Assembly: GCF_002902945.1 (NCBI RefSeq)
Contig: NZ_CP026103.1
Location: 1,240,001 to 1,304,000 of the forward strand
Source: Paraburkholderia caribensis
GTDB taxonomy: Bacteria; Pseudomonadota; Gammaproteobacteria; Burkholderiales; Burkholderiaceae
DNA length: 64,000 nucleotides
Reading direction: 5' to 3'
Shown: in pieces, positions 14,041 to 23,075 of the stretch
Layout: each line of letters starts with the position of its first letter
Numbering within the stretch: the stretch's first letter is position 1
Made by a program: the position numbers and the translations under genes
The notes under the pieces: model-generated
Told to the model about the DNA's origin: nothing
Database searches by the model: none
What the model saw: only the letters and a program-made list of their open reading frames with translations

Positions 14041-15954
14041 CTATGCTGCTTCCGGCTGCTCCGCCAGATGCAAGCCGTCGCGGCTCGTCTTGTGCGCGTC
14101 GATCAACCGATACACCGTTTCGCCCGGCACCGTCTCCGATTCGAGCAACTGGTCCGCAATGGCGCGCAGCACAGGCTCGTTGTCGCGCAGCAGCGCATAG
14201 CATGCGTCGTTCAGATCCTTGAGCAGGACGTTCGCGTGCTCGATGGCGCCCTTCATCTGCAAACCCGCGTACTGCGCGGGCAGCGCGGCCAGGCTGAACA
14301 GATCGCCGTCCGCGTTGAAGCCGAACTTCGACACCATGTCGAGGCTGATGCGCGAGGCTTCCTGCAAGTCCGACGCGGCGCCGCTCGACGCCTCCGAGAA
14401 CATCAGCAATTCGGCGTTGCGCCCGCCAAGCAGCACCTGAATCTCGTTGCGCATTTCCGTTTCGCGGTACAGGTGCTTGTCCTGGGTCTTCGTGATCAGC
14501 GCAACGCCCAATGCGCCGCCGCGCGGCAAAATCGTCACCTCTTCGAGGATGCCCGTGTCGAGCAGCGCGGCAACGAGTCCGTGTCCGGCTTCATGAACAG
14601 CAATACGGGTGCGCTCCTCTTCAGTAAGCGCGCGCTCCGCGCCATTGACATCGCCGATACGCGCGATCTTGATCGCTTCGACAAAGTGCTTCGCCGCGAC
14701 CATCGTGTCGCCCGCCTTGCGCGCGACCAGCCCGGCCTGATTGACGACCATCGCGAGCGTTGCGGGCGACAGGCCCGTGGTCAGCCGCGCGAGCTGATTG
14801 AAATCGATATCCTCCGCCTTCGAGGTCAGCCGCTCCGCATAGAAGCGGATGATGTCCGCGCGATCGTCGAGATCGGGCAGACGCACCTGCACCGTGCGGT
14901 CGAAACGGCCAGGACGGCACAACGCTTCGTCGAGATTGTCCGGATGATTCGTCGCCGCGACGATGATCACGCCCTCGTTCGATTCGAAGCCGTCCATCTC
15001 CGCGAGCAACTGGTTGATGACGCGATTGCTCTCGGCCTCGACGGGACCGCCGCCCGTATCGGTGCGCTTCGCGAGACCATCGGCTTCGTCGATGAAGATA
15101 ACGGTGGGCGCGTTCTTGCGCGCGAGTTCGAACAGATGCTTGACCTTCTGAATGCCTACGCCGTAGTACTTCGCGCTGAAATAGCTGCCCGTGATCGAAA
15201 TGAAGTTCGCCCCGCACTCGCCCGCAAGCGCCTGCGCAAGACGCGTCTTGCCGACGCCCGGGCCGCCCGTCATCAGGATGCCGCACGGCGCGCGCACACC
15301 CATTCCCGTGAACTGCTTCGGGTCGGTCAGATAGGCCTGTATGTCGGACAACGCGGCCTTCGCCTCGCCTGCGCCGATCACGTCCTCGAATGAAAGCGCG
15401 GGCGTTCTTTCGAGCAGACGCGCGCCGCTCGTCATTTCGCGACGCATGAACCACACGAGTCCGCCGATCAGCAACAGCGGCAGCAGTACGCTGATGGCGT
15501 CGCGGGCCTTGTCGAAAGCATCCATCCAGCGCGCGGAGCCCGTATGAATATCGGCATCCGGCAGGTACACCATCTGATACGGCGAATGCGCGTCCGCTTT
15601 CATTTCACCCAGCAGCAGCGCATTCGAGAACGCGCCGTTGTGATCGGTGACGTAGTACTTCGCGCCGTCTCCCGTCGACACGAGAATCGCATTCGGACTC
15701 ACGCCGACTGCCGTGACGTTGTGCTCGCGAATGTCGCGCAGCATCTCCGACGCATCGCGTTCCTGATGTGTCCACGCCGACGCGTCCTTGCGCATTTCGC
15801 TCGCGACGCCCGTGAGCACCGGCGAGCCTTGCACGTTACGCTGATCGTGACGCAGATGCAGGAACGTCACGAGCGCCGCGAACGCCGTGGCCATCACGCC
15901 GAGCATGACATAGCGGCCGTAGCGCGACCAGAACGTATTCTTTGCCGGTTTCAT
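14041..15954 (-). CDS. FtsH-like membrane AAA+ zinc protease
   Basis: This 637-aa protein has the FtsH order: TM1 (about 16-33), extracytoplasmic domain, TM2 (about 153-170), AAA+ module with Walker A GGPGVGKT (230-237), Walker B VIFIDEAD (285-292), the second-region-of-homology RPGRFDR, and an M41 protease domain with the zinc site HEAGH (454-458). FtsH proteases degrade damaged membrane proteins and regulators. The pore-loop segment reads KYYGVG instead of FVGVG, and overall it is a divergent paralogue, not the housekeeping gene. The start is set by TAGGA before the ATG at 15954. It sits beside the chaperone genes, so a role in stress proteostasis is likely. Confidence 0.93.
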   Translation of the reverse strand: MKPAKNTFWSRYGRYVMLGVMATAFAALVTFLHLRHDQRNVQGSPVLTGVASEMRKDASAWTHQERDASEMLRDIREHNVTAVGVSPNAILVSTGDGAKYYVTDHNGAFSNALLLGEMKADAHSPYQMVYLPDADIHTGSARWMDAFDKARDAISVLLPLLLIGGLVWFMRREMTSGARLLERTPALSFEDVIGAGEAKAALSDIQAYLTDPKQFTGMGVRAPCGILMTGGPGVGKTRLAQALAGECGANFISITGSYFSAKYYGVGIQKVKHLFELARKNAPTVIFIDEADGLAKRTDTGGGPVEAESNRVINQLLAEMDGFESNEGVIIVAATNHPDNLDEALCRPGRFDRTVQVRLPDLDDRADIIRFYAERLTSKAEDIDFNQLARLTTGLSPATLAMVVNQAGLVARKAGDTMVAAKHFVEAIKIARIGDVNGAERALTEEERTRIAVHEAGHGLVAALLDTGILEEVTILPRGGALGVALITKTQDKHLYRETEMRNEIQVLLGGRNAELLMFSEASSGAASDLQEASRISLDMVSKFGFNADGDLFSLAALPAQYAGLQMKGAIEHANVLLKDLNDACYALLRDNEPVLRAIADQLLESETVPGETVYRLIDAHKTSRDGLHLAEQPEAA

Positions 15955-16420
15955 CAGTTGATTCCTAAAACGGGCCACATGGTGGCCGGCGCGTGTCGAC
16001 GCGGATAAAAATAAAACGGAGCACGCGCGCGTGATGCGCGTAACGGGACTGGATTGGAATGTGGCCGCAGCCGCGAGCGAGGAAGGGACCAGTTCTTTAG
16101 TGCAATGACGTCGGTAAAAAAGACACGCTTATGCGTCCCTCTTTCAACCGCTGTGTGTCTATCGCATTATGCCCAGGCTTATGCCATTTCCAAAACGCCG
16201 GAAAAGGGCGTATTTAAGGGCTGATTCGCGCAATCGAACCGATTGGCCTTATAGAAGGCGCATTGCGGGAAGAAGTACCAATTGATGTTCGGATAGCAAA
16301 ACACTTTTATCTTCGCAAGGCAGCGAAGACAGATCGCGGACGTTGCATCCGCGCCAAGGCTCGTCACAGGAAGATCGGGCACAGACAAAGCGGAAAACGC
16401 TCCGCCTGTGCCCGACAACG
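15955..16420. other. Intergenic stretch, 466 bp
   Basis: It holds the upstream region of the ftsH-like gene and the downstream region of the DUF1328 gene. Apart from the inverted repeats near 16310-16330 (TCTTCGC/GCGAAGA) and at 16377-16413, nothing was recognised. Confidence 0.5.
16377..16413 (-). terminator. Hairpin after the DUF1328 gene
   Basis: GGGCACAG (16377-16384) pairs with CTGTGCCC (16406-16413), and inside it GCGGA pairs with TCCGC. It begins 7 bp after the stop codon of the DUF1328 gene. No T-run is visible. Confidence 0.45.
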
Positions 16421-16582
16421 TCAACGTCTCACGACACCCATGAGCAACGTGACGATGAAGATGACGAGGAACAGGAAGAACAGGATCTTCGCGATGCCGG
16501 CCGCTCCCGCTGCAATTCCGCCGAAGCCGAACACCGCAGCGATCAGCGCAATAACGAAGAAAACCAACGCGTAATAAAGCAT
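16421..16582 (-). CDS. DUF1328 family small membrane protein, 53 aa
   Basis: The translation reads MLYYALVFFVIALIAAVFGF, then GGIAAGAAGIAKILFFLFLV and IFIVTLLMGVVRR. That is the complete DUF1328 (YtjA-like) pattern with two transmembrane helices around a Gly/Ala turn. GGAGG lies 7 nt before the ATG at 16582. These proteins are widespread, stress-associated and of unknown mechanism. It is a single-gene unit ended by a hairpin. Confidence 0.9.
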   Translation of the reverse strand: MLYYALVFFVIALIAAVFGFGGIAAGAAGIAKILFFLFLVIFIVTLLMGVVRR

Positions 16583-16700
16583 GTTCCGACCTCCGTTGCT
16601 TGAGTGATGGTCCCGGGCTGCTTGCGCGGCGACGTCCCATCACCGGAGCAAGCCGTGTACCCGACAGCAGGCAACGGAGTCTCGATCGTAGGCGGGAAGC

Positions 16701-17138
16701 CTATGCGATGGCGGCAACCGCCGCGCGCAATCCGAGCAGATAGCTGTCCACGCCGAACCCGCAAATCTGCCCCTTCACGATTTCCGCGAAAACCGACTGA
16801 TGACGAAACGGCTCGCGCGCATGAATGTTCGACATATGAATCTCGACGACAGGGACGGTCAGAATCGCGAGCGCATCGCGGATTCCGTAGCTGTAGTGCG
16901 TCCACGCGCCCGCGTTGATCAGCACGGCGTCGGCGCCGTCAGTGAATGCCTGGTGAATGCGCTCGCACATGTCGCCTTCATGATTGGTCTGATAGCTGTC
17001 GACCTCGACATTCAACTCGCGTCCCAGCGCCCGCAATGCATCGTCGATTTCGGCGAGCGTCACCGTGCCGTACTGCACCGGATCGCGCTTGCCGAACATG
17101 TTGTGGTTGATCCCATGCAGCATCAGTACTTTTTTCAT
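16701..17138 (-). CDS. Type II 3-dehydroquinate dehydratase
   Basis: This 145-aa AroQ-family enzyme interconverts 3-dehydroquinate and 3-dehydroshikimate. The family signatures are LHGINHNMFGKRDPVQYG at the N-terminus, YQTNHEGDMCERIHQA, INAGAWTHYSYGIRDAL and HMSNIHAREPFRH. The variation IN-H-NMFGKRDP from the common PNLNLLGxREP suggests a catabolic (quinate-type) copy. It follows the Gfo/Idh/MocA oxidoreductase gene by 29 bp and GGAGGAAAC precedes its ATG, so the two are probably one operon for a cyclic polyol such as quinate or shikimate. Confidence 0.93.
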   Translation of the reverse strand: MKKVLMLHGINHNMFGKRDPVQYGTVTLAEIDDALRALGRELNVEVDSYQTNHEGDMCERIHQAFTDGADAVLINAGAWTHYSYGIRDALAILTVPVVEIHMSNIHAREPFRHQSVFAEIVKGQICGFGVDSYLLGLRAAVAAIA

Positions 17139-17167
17139 GTTTCCTCCGTTGGTTCGAAATCAGCGCG

Positions 17168-18229
17168 TCAGACCGTCGCGCCGCCCCGAGTATCGACGAT
17201 CGCGCCGGTTCGGGCCGATTCCGCGATGGCTTCTGTAATGCGCAGGTTCCGCAGGCCATCGTGCACGGTGACGAGCGGCTGTGCGCCGCCTTCGATCACG
17301 TCGCAGAAGTGATCCAGTTGCCGCTCGAGCGGGTCCGTGCGCCCGACGCTCGCAACCGATACGTCGAACGGCTTCCACCACGAGCGCGCCTCCCTGGTAG
17401 CGTAGGTCTTCAGGCGCATCGTAGGCACGGACAACGAACCCATATCGCCCGCGATCACATAGCAGTCTTCGTCGTCGTAGGACGCATAGCTCTTGTTTTC
17501 CTGCGAGGTCTGCTCCCAGCTGCGCGGCGACGCGGCCGTATCCGACAACAGAAACGTGCCGAGCGCGCCATTCTCGAAACGCAGATTGATCGCCACGGTA
17601 TCTTCGACGGCAAACCCGCGCGCCGCATTCGACGCGAACGCCTGCACCGCGACGATCTCGCCGCACAGCGAACGCAGGTTGCCGATCTCGTGAATCATGT
17701 TGAGGAGGATGGGTCCGCCGCCCGCTTCGCGCCGCCACGGCGCGGCGTCGAAGTAATCGTCGGGTTTGAAGAACATGGCGCTGCCCATCACGCCGACAAT
17801 TTTCCCGATCCGCCCTTCTCCGATGATCTCGCGCGCTTTCGCGAGAATCGGGCTGTGCGCGCGATGATGGCCGACCAGAAGCGGCACGCCCGCCGTATCA
17901 GCCGAGGCGCGCAGGCGCTCGCCTGCATCGAGGGTATGCGCGACGGGCTTCTCGATCAGCGCGGCAACGCGCGCGCCGATGCATTCGAGCGCCTGCTCGA
18001 CATGCAACTGGTTCGGCGTCGCGAGCACCACGCCATCGGGACGGCTGGCAGCGAACAGTTCGCCGAGGGTGCGAAAGAGCGGCACGTCGGCGTGGTTCGC
18101 CACATCTCGCGCGGCGGGGCCCGGATCGACGATCGCCGCCAGACGGCAACGCGGATTCTGCTGGATCAGTTCGATGTGGCGTCGGCCAATCAAGCCGGCG
18201 CCGGCGACGGCAAGCTGCAGTTGTCTCAT
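17168..18229 (-). CDS. Gfo/Idh/MocA family oxidoreductase
   Basis: This 353-aa NAD(P)-dependent dehydrogenase has an N-terminal Rossmann domain (LAVAGAGLIGRRHIELI, residues 5-21; ATPNQLHVEQALECI; ALIEKPVAHT with the conserved EKP lysine near residue 97) and a C-terminal substrate domain (INLRFENGALGTFLLSD). Such enzymes act on sugars, inositols and other polyols. Adjacent dehydroquinase suggests a cyclic-acid substrate such as quinate/shikimate, but this is inference. The operon is divergent from the LysR gene at 18317, which is its likely regulator. Confidence 0.92.
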   Translation of the reverse strand: MRQLQLAVAGAGLIGRRHIELIQQNPRCRLAAIVDPGPAARDVANHADVPLFRTLGELFAASRPDGVVLATPNQLHVEQALECIGARVAALIEKPVAHTLDAGERLRASADTAGVPLLVGHHRAHSPILAKAREIIGEGRIGKIVGVMGSAMFFKPDDYFDAAPWRREAGGGPILLNMIHEIGNLRSLCGEIVAVQAFASNAARGFAVEDTVAINLRFENGALGTFLLSDTAASPRSWEQTSQENKSYASYDDEDCYVIAGDMGSLSVPTMRLKTYATREARSWWKPFDVSVASVGRTDPLERQLDHFCDVIEGGAQPLVTVHDGLRNLRITEAIAESARTGAIVDTRGGATV

Positions 18230-18316
18230 GATTTCGTCGTGTTATCGCCCAGGATTGGACGTCTTCGTAAATTCCGACTAGATTACTCGTGCCGATCACC
18301 AACACAATGCAGCCGA

Positions 18317-19273
18317 ATGGAAAATCATAATGCGCTATTAGCCAATAATGACGGCTTCCTGCGCGACCTGCAGTTGTTCTGCACCGTTGCCCGCCGCGCG
18401 AGCTTCATCACCGCGTCGACCGAAATGGGCATCTCGCCTTCGCATGTGAGCAAGCGCATCGCGTTGCTCGAAAAGAGTCTGGGCGTGAAGCTGTTCTTGC
18501 GCACGACCCGCCGCGTCAGCGTGACGAGCGACGGCGAAGCGGCGTTCCAGTGGGCGCAGAAAATCCTCGACGACGTGCAAGGCATGTCCGACGCCTTCGC
18601 CGGGCTGAAGAGCGATCCGCGCGGCGTGATCCGCATCAGCACGAGCCTGCGCCTCGGCCGCGATCACGTATCGCCGATTCTCATGCTGTTGAGACAGCGC
18701 TATGCCGCACTCGAAATCTGGCTCGAACTGCTCGACCGGCGCGTCGATCTCGTCGGCGAAAACTTCGATATCGACGTACGGGTCGGCAACATCCAGGAGC
18801 CGCATCTGATCGCGCACAAGATCGTCGACAGCGCGCGCATCCTGTGTGCGTCGCCCGCCTATCTGAAGCGGGCGGGGACGCCCCGCACGCTCGCCGATCT
18901 CGCGCAGCACGATTGCCTGATGTTTCGCGATCGCGACCAGCGCTTCGGCGTGTGGCGCCTGACGGGGCCGGACGGCGAGAAGTCGGTGAAGGTCACGGGC
19001 CCGATCGCGTCGAATCACAGCGACATCGTCCAGCGCTGGGCGCTCGAAGGCTATGGCGTGATCATGGCGTCGATCTGGGACGTCGCATCGAGCCTCGAAT
19101 CGGGCGCGCTCGCGCGCGTGCTGCCGCAACATCATCAACCCGCCGATGTCTGGGCCGTGACGTCGGCGCGCGCGTCATCGTCCGCGAAGATTCGCGTGTG
19201 CGTGGACTTTCTGAAGGAACAGTTGACGCGCGGGCCGCACGCGTTGAAAACGCGCGGCGTGGCCGGCTTCTGA
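18317..19273 (+). CDS. LysR-family regulator
   Basis: This 318-aa regulator has an N-terminal helix-turn-helix (LQLFCTVARRASFITASTEMGISPSHVSKRIALLEKSLGVKLFLRTTRR, residues 16-65) and a periplasmic-binding-like effector domain. It stands 87 bp from, and divergent to, the Gfo/Idh plus dehydroquinase operon, the usual LysR arrangement, so it probably activates that operon in response to a pathway intermediate. The start ATG at 18317 is preferred because the frame upstream is antisense to the neighbour gene. Confidence 0.92.
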   Translation: MENHNALLANNDGFLRDLQLFCTVARRASFITASTEMGISPSHVSKRIALLEKSLGVKLFLRTTRRVSVTSDGEAAFQWAQKILDDVQGMSDAFAGLKSDPRGVIRISTSLRLGRDHVSPILMLLRQRYAALEIWLELLDRRVDLVGENFDIDVRVGNIQEPHLIAHKIVDSARILCASPAYLKRAGTPRTLADLAQHDCLMFRDRDQRFGVWRLTGPDGEKSVKVTGPIASNHSDIVQRWALEGYGVIMASIWDVASSLESGALARVLPQHHQPADVWAVTSARASSSAKIRVCVDFLKEQLTRGPHALKTRGVAGF

Positions 19274-19303
19274 CAGAAACGTGCAGTGCCCGCTTCAGCG
19301 GCT

Positions 19304-20113
19304 TCAGCCTGCCGCACGCGGCGCAGGCCCGAGCCGTTCGGCAACGGCCGCACACGCGGCGCGCAACGGCTCGACATAGGTTTCCAATGGCGTGTCGCTG
19401 CGCCTGAACAGTGGAATGCTCACGCTGATACATGCAATGGGCAAGCCGTCCGCGGCGCGAATCGCGCATCCGTAGCAGAAGATCTGCGGTTCGTTTTCCT
19501 CGCGGTCTTCGGCGTAGCCGCGCTCGCGCGTCTCATCCAGTTCGTTGCGCAGCGCATCCGGCTCGACGATCGTATTCGCCGTGAAGCGCGTGAGCGTCAC
19601 GCCTTCGAGCAGCGCATCGCGCGCCGCATTGTCCAGCGCTGCCAGGTACGCCTTGCCGACCGAACTCGAATACAAGGTCACGCGCGTGCCGATGCGCGAC
19701 GCCATGCGCACCGCATGCGGGCTTTCCAGTTTTTCGATGTAGACCATCTCGCTGCCGCTGCGCACGGCGAGGTGCACGGTTTCCTGCGTCGCGTCGCGCA
19801 GCGCCTGCAAGGCATCCGCCGCCGCGACGCGCACGTCCGAGCGTTCCCAGCTACGGCTGGCGAGCGTCATCAGGCGTGGCCCGAGCTCGAAGGTTCCGCC
19901 GCGCAGGCTTTCGACGACGAGACCTTCGGCCATCAACGCGCCGACGATCCGATACACCGTCGGACGTGGAAAGCCGCTCGCCGCCGCCAGTTGCGGCACG
20001 CTGGGCGCATCCTTCGCATCGGCGATCAACTGCAGCACCGACATGAACTTCGAAAAAGCGGCGGTGCCTGTGGCGCGTGCGGCTTCGAGCGCGTCGGCGG
20101 CGGGTGTCGGCAT
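19304..20113 (-). CDS. IclR-family regulator
   Basis: This 269-aa protein has an N-terminal winged helix (VLQLIADAKDAPSVPQLAAASGFPRPTVYRIVGALMAEGLV) and the C-terminal IclR effector domain (METVHLAVRSGSEMVYIEK-like, SSVGKAYLAALD, RGYAEDREENEPQIFCYGCAI). It is the last gene of the minus-strand catabolic cluster from 23603 and probably controls it by binding the palindrome at 23622-23636. The ATG at 20113 gives the usual family length. The MVYIEKLESPHAVRMASRIG signature is typical of sugar-acid and aromatic-acid regulators. Confidence 0.93.
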   Translation of the reverse strand: MPTPAADALEAARATGTAAFSKFMSVLQLIADAKDAPSVPQLAAASGFPRPTVYRIVGALMAEGLVVESLRGGTFELGPRLMTLASRSWERSDVRVAAADALQALRDATQETVHLAVRSGSEMVYIEKLESPHAVRMASRIGTRVTLYSSSVGKAYLAALDNAARDALLEGVTLTRFTANTIVEPDALRNELDETRERGYAEDREENEPQIFCYGCAIRAADGLPIACISVSIPLFRRSDTPLETYVEPLRAACAAVAERLGPAPRAAG

Positions 20114-20182
20114 GGTCGTGTGATGAGCGTTGAATGTGCAGGGCAAAGCGACGCGATTATAACGAGCCGCTGCGCCCTGCCA

Positions 20183-20914
20183 TCAGGCGACCAGATATCC
20201 GCCGTCGACAGGCAGCACCGTGCCCGTGATGAACGACGCACCCGGCGAGCAGAGAAAGGCGACGGCCGGGCCGATGTCGTCGGGCGAGCCCCAGCGTCCG
20301 AGCGGCGTGCGATCGAGGATCGCCTTCGAACGTTCGTCGTCGTGCTGCAGCGCGTGCGTCAGCGGCGTGGCGATCCAGCCCGGCGCCACCGCGTTCACGC
20401 GGATGCGGTCGGGCGCGTACGCGATGGCGAGCGACTTCGTCAATTGCGCGACGCCGCCCTTGCTCGCGCTATAGCCCGGCACCAGCCCGCCGCCGAAAAA
20501 GCTCAGCATCGAAGCCGTGTTGACGATCGCGCCGCCCCGCGCGCGCAACAGCGGCCGCGCCGCCGCGCACGCGCGCATCGTGCCCGTGAGGTTCACGTCG
20601 ATCACCTGCGCGAAGACCTCGGGGTCGAGTTCGTCGCCGCGACGTATCACGCCCGCGCAATTGACCAGCATGTCGAGCGAAGGCAACGACGCGAACAGCG
20701 CGTCGACGCCCTCCTTCGATGCGACGTCGAGCGGCACCGCTTCGATGCCGTCGGCGGCGAGCGCGCTGCGTTGCTCGTCGGTCGGCGCGAGACCCGCCGC
20801 GATCACGCGCGCGCCGAGCGCCGCGAGCTGACGCGCGATGCCCGCGCCGATGCCTTGCGTGCCGCCCGTGACGACGGCCGTCTTGCCTGCAAACAGATCG
20901 TGTTGAAACGTCAT
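20183..20914 (-). CDS. SDR-family oxidoreductase
   Basis: This 243-aa classical short-chain dehydrogenase has the nucleotide motif TGGTQGIG (residues 16-23), NCAG, the catalytic Ser and YSASK pair, and PGWIATPL. It resembles KduD/gluconate-type dehydrogenases and should oxidise a hydroxyl group with NAD(P). It is 11 bp downstream of the MFS gene in the same operon. Its product specificity is not readable. Confidence 0.93.
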   Translation of the reverse strand: MTFQHDLFAGKTAVVTGGTQGIGAGIARQLAALGARVIAAGLAPTDEQRSALAADGIEAVPLDVASKEGVDALFASLPSLDMLVNCAGVIRRGDELDPEVFAQVIDVNLTGTMRACAAARPLLRARGGAIVNTASMLSFFGGGLVPGYSASKGGVAQLTKSLAIAYAPDRIRVNAVAPGWIATPLTHALQHDDERSKAILDRTPLGRWGSPDDIGPAVAFLCSPGASFITGTVLPVDGGYLVA

Positions 20915-20925
20915 ATCGGTGAAGT

Positions 20926-22239
20926 TCAGGAGTGAGTCATGCGGGTTTCGGCTGCCGCGCCTTCGTCGGCGCGTTCGGCGATCGGCATGCGCACGACGAA
21001 CATGTACACGAGCGCCGCCGCGAACGCGACACCCGCGCTGATCAGGAACGCGTTGACGAACGAATGCGTCTTGTCGACCACCACGCCCGTGATGAACGGC
21101 GCGAACGAGCCGCCGAAATAGCCGCCGAAGTTCTGGATGCTGCCCAGCGACGCCACGAGGTGCCGCGGCGCGGCCACGCTGACGAGCGCCCATGCCGCGC
21201 CGCTCGCCAGGTTGACGAAGTACATCGCAAGAGAGAGATAGACGATCGCGAGCGTCAGCGTCGGCGTGAATGCGGCGGGCACCGTGAACACGGCCGCGCC
21301 GATCAGGCCGCAGCAGATCGGCCACTTGCGGCTGCGGATGGGCGCCATGCCGCGCGCCATCAGGCCATCGGCGACGAAGCCGCTCGACAGCATGCCGAGC
21401 GTGCCGAAGATGTACGGAATCGACACGACCCAGCCCGTCTTCGCGATGGTCAGATGCCGTTCGTGTTCGAGATACGCGGGCAGCCACGTGAGATACAGCC
21501 ACACCATATAGATCACGCCCATGAAGCCGAAGATCATGCCCCACGTGGTCGCGGAACCGAACAGGCCGCGCCATTCCACGAACGTCATCTTGCGTTCCGC
21601 GCGCGCGAGCGGCTCTTCTTCCGTCAGATGCTTGACCTCGTGCGGTTCGAGCGCGATGTCGGCGCGATTGCGATAGATCATGTACCAGCCGATCGACACC
21701 GCAATCCCGAGCACGCCCATCACGACGAACATCCAGCGCCAGCCGAACGAGAGCAGCAGCACGGTGAGAATGGGCGGCGCGAGTGCCGGGCCGATCGTCG
21801 ACGAGGTGGTGAAGATGCCCGTCGGGCGGCCACGTTCGCGCAGTGCATACCATTCGCTGACGACTTTCGCGCCCGCCGGAAATTGCGGCGCCTCGCCGAT
21901 GCCGAGCGCGATGCGCGCCGCGAGAAACTGCGGCAACGTATGCACGAGGCCGCCGCACAGTTGAGCGCACGACCACACGAACATGCCCAGACCGAGCATC
22001 ACGCGCGCGCCGAAGCGGTCGAGCATCGCGCCGACGGGAAGCTGCGAAAATGCGTACGCAAACGAAAAGGCCGACAGCAGCAGCCCCATTTGCGACGCCG
22101 TCAAACCCAGCTCGCCGCTCACCGAATGATTGGCGATGGAAAGCGTGCTGCGGTCCAGATAATTGACGATGCCCGCCAGCGTCAGGAACGTTAGCGCGAC
22201 CCATTGAATGCGCCTGAGGCGCGGTGATTTCGCTTGCAT
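20926..22239 (-). CDS. MFS transporter, ACS (organic anion/hexuronate) family
   Basis: This 437-aa protein of about 12 membrane helices has the ACS-family opening (LTLAGIVNYLDRSTLSIANHSVSGELGLTASQMG) and the loop signatures GAMLDRFGARVMLG and GIGEAPQFPAGAKVVSEWYALRERGRPTG. The family imports sugar acids and related anions by proton symport. GGAGGAG precedes the ATG at 22239, which defines the start. It lies between two SDR genes, so it probably imports the substrate of this operon. Confidence 0.94.
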   Translation of the reverse strand: MQAKSPRLRRIQWVALTFLTLAGIVNYLDRSTLSIANHSVSGELGLTASQMGLLLSAFSFAYAFSQLPVGAMLDRFGARVMLGLGMFVWSCAQLCGGLVHTLPQFLAARIALGIGEAPQFPAGAKVVSEWYALRERGRPTGIFTTSSTIGPALAPPILTVLLLSFGWRWMFVVMGVLGIAVSIGWYMIYRNRADIALEPHEVKHLTEEEPLARAERKMTFVEWRGLFGSATTWGMIFGFMGVIYMVWLYLTWLPAYLEHERHLTIAKTGWVVSIPYIFGTLGMLSSGFVADGLMARGMAPIRSRKWPICCGLIGAAVFTVPAAFTPTLTLAIVYLSLAMYFVNLASGAAWALVSVAAPRHLVASLGSIQNFGGYFGGSFAPFITGVVVDKTHSFVNAFLISAGVAFAAALVYMFVVRMPIAERADEGAAAETRMTHS

Positions 22240-22313
22240 GTGTCTGTCTCCTCCGTTGCTCTTGCGAGTCTGTGTGGAAGTCATTGCGTGAATGGCATGG
22301 TGTTTCCGGCAAA

Positions 22314-23072
22314 TCAACAGGTAGCGCGTCCTCCAGAAAGATCGAACACCGCACCCGTGCTGAACGTGCACGACGACGAGCACAGCCACAGCGCCAATTC
22401 CGCGACCTCGTCGGGCTCCCCGAGGCGCTTCATCGGGCTCTTGTCGATCATGGTCTGCACGTGCGCGTGCGACATCTGTTCGAGCAGCGTCGTGCGCACC
22501 GCTGCCGGTGCGATCGCGTTGACGAGCACGCTGCCTCGCGCGAGTTCCTTGCCGAGCGACTTCGTCAGCGCCAGCACGCCCGCTTTCGCCGCGCTATACG
22601 CCGACGCATTCGGCGTGCCTTCCTTGCCCGCGAGCGACGCAATGTTGACGATGCGCGCGTCGCGCGCGCGGCGCAGCGTGGGCACCAGTTGCCGGCAAAC
22701 GTTGAAGGTCCCCTTGAGGTTCACATCGACGATGCGCGACCATTCGGCGGGATCGTATTCGTCGAGCGGCATCGTCGGTCCCGCGTAGCCCGCATTGTTG
22801 ACGAGCACGTTCACGCCGCCGAAGCGTTCAAGCGTCGCCTGCGCAGCGCGCTCTACCGATGCGATGTCCGCGATATCGACGGGAAAGCACGCGATGCGCG
22901 GGCTATCGGTGAACGAAGCCTGCGTATCGCGATCCCACACGGCAACCGATGCGCCGCATTCCGCGAGCCGGCCCGCGATCGCCGCGCCGATCCCGCGCAA
23001 GCCGCCCGTCACGACGGCCACTGCGCCCGCAAAGTCGTACGATGCGCGGCGCAAGTCGAGAGGCGCATTCAC
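22314..23072 (-). CDS. SDR-family oxidoreductase
   Basis: This 252-aa short-chain dehydrogenase carries TGGLRGIG (residues 22-29), VNNAG, an IASLAG serine strand, YSAAK and NAIAPAAVRT. It starts at a GTG (23072) three bases after the cupin gene's stop, with GAGGTGAG upstream, so the two are translationally close. It is distinct from the second SDR of the operon and may catalyse a successive oxidation. Confidence 0.92.
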   Translation of the reverse strand: MNAPLDLRRASYDFAGAVAVVTGGLRGIGAAIAGRLAECGASVAVWDRDTQASFTDSPRIACFPVDIADIASVERAAQATLERFGGVNVLVNNAGYAGPTMPLDEYDPAEWSRIVDVNLKGTFNVCRQLVPTLRRARDARIVNIASLAGKEGTPNASAYSAAKAGVLALTKSLGKELARGSVLVNAIAPAAVRTTLLEQMSHAHVQTMIDKSPMKRLGEPDEVAELALWLCSSSCTFSTGAVFDLSGGRATC

Positions 23073-23075
23073 CGC

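Noticed and set aside
20183..22354. A 723-aa fusion of SDR with an upstream frame
   Set aside because: The upstream part is an out-of-frame shadow of the MFS gene; the SDR has its own start at 20914.
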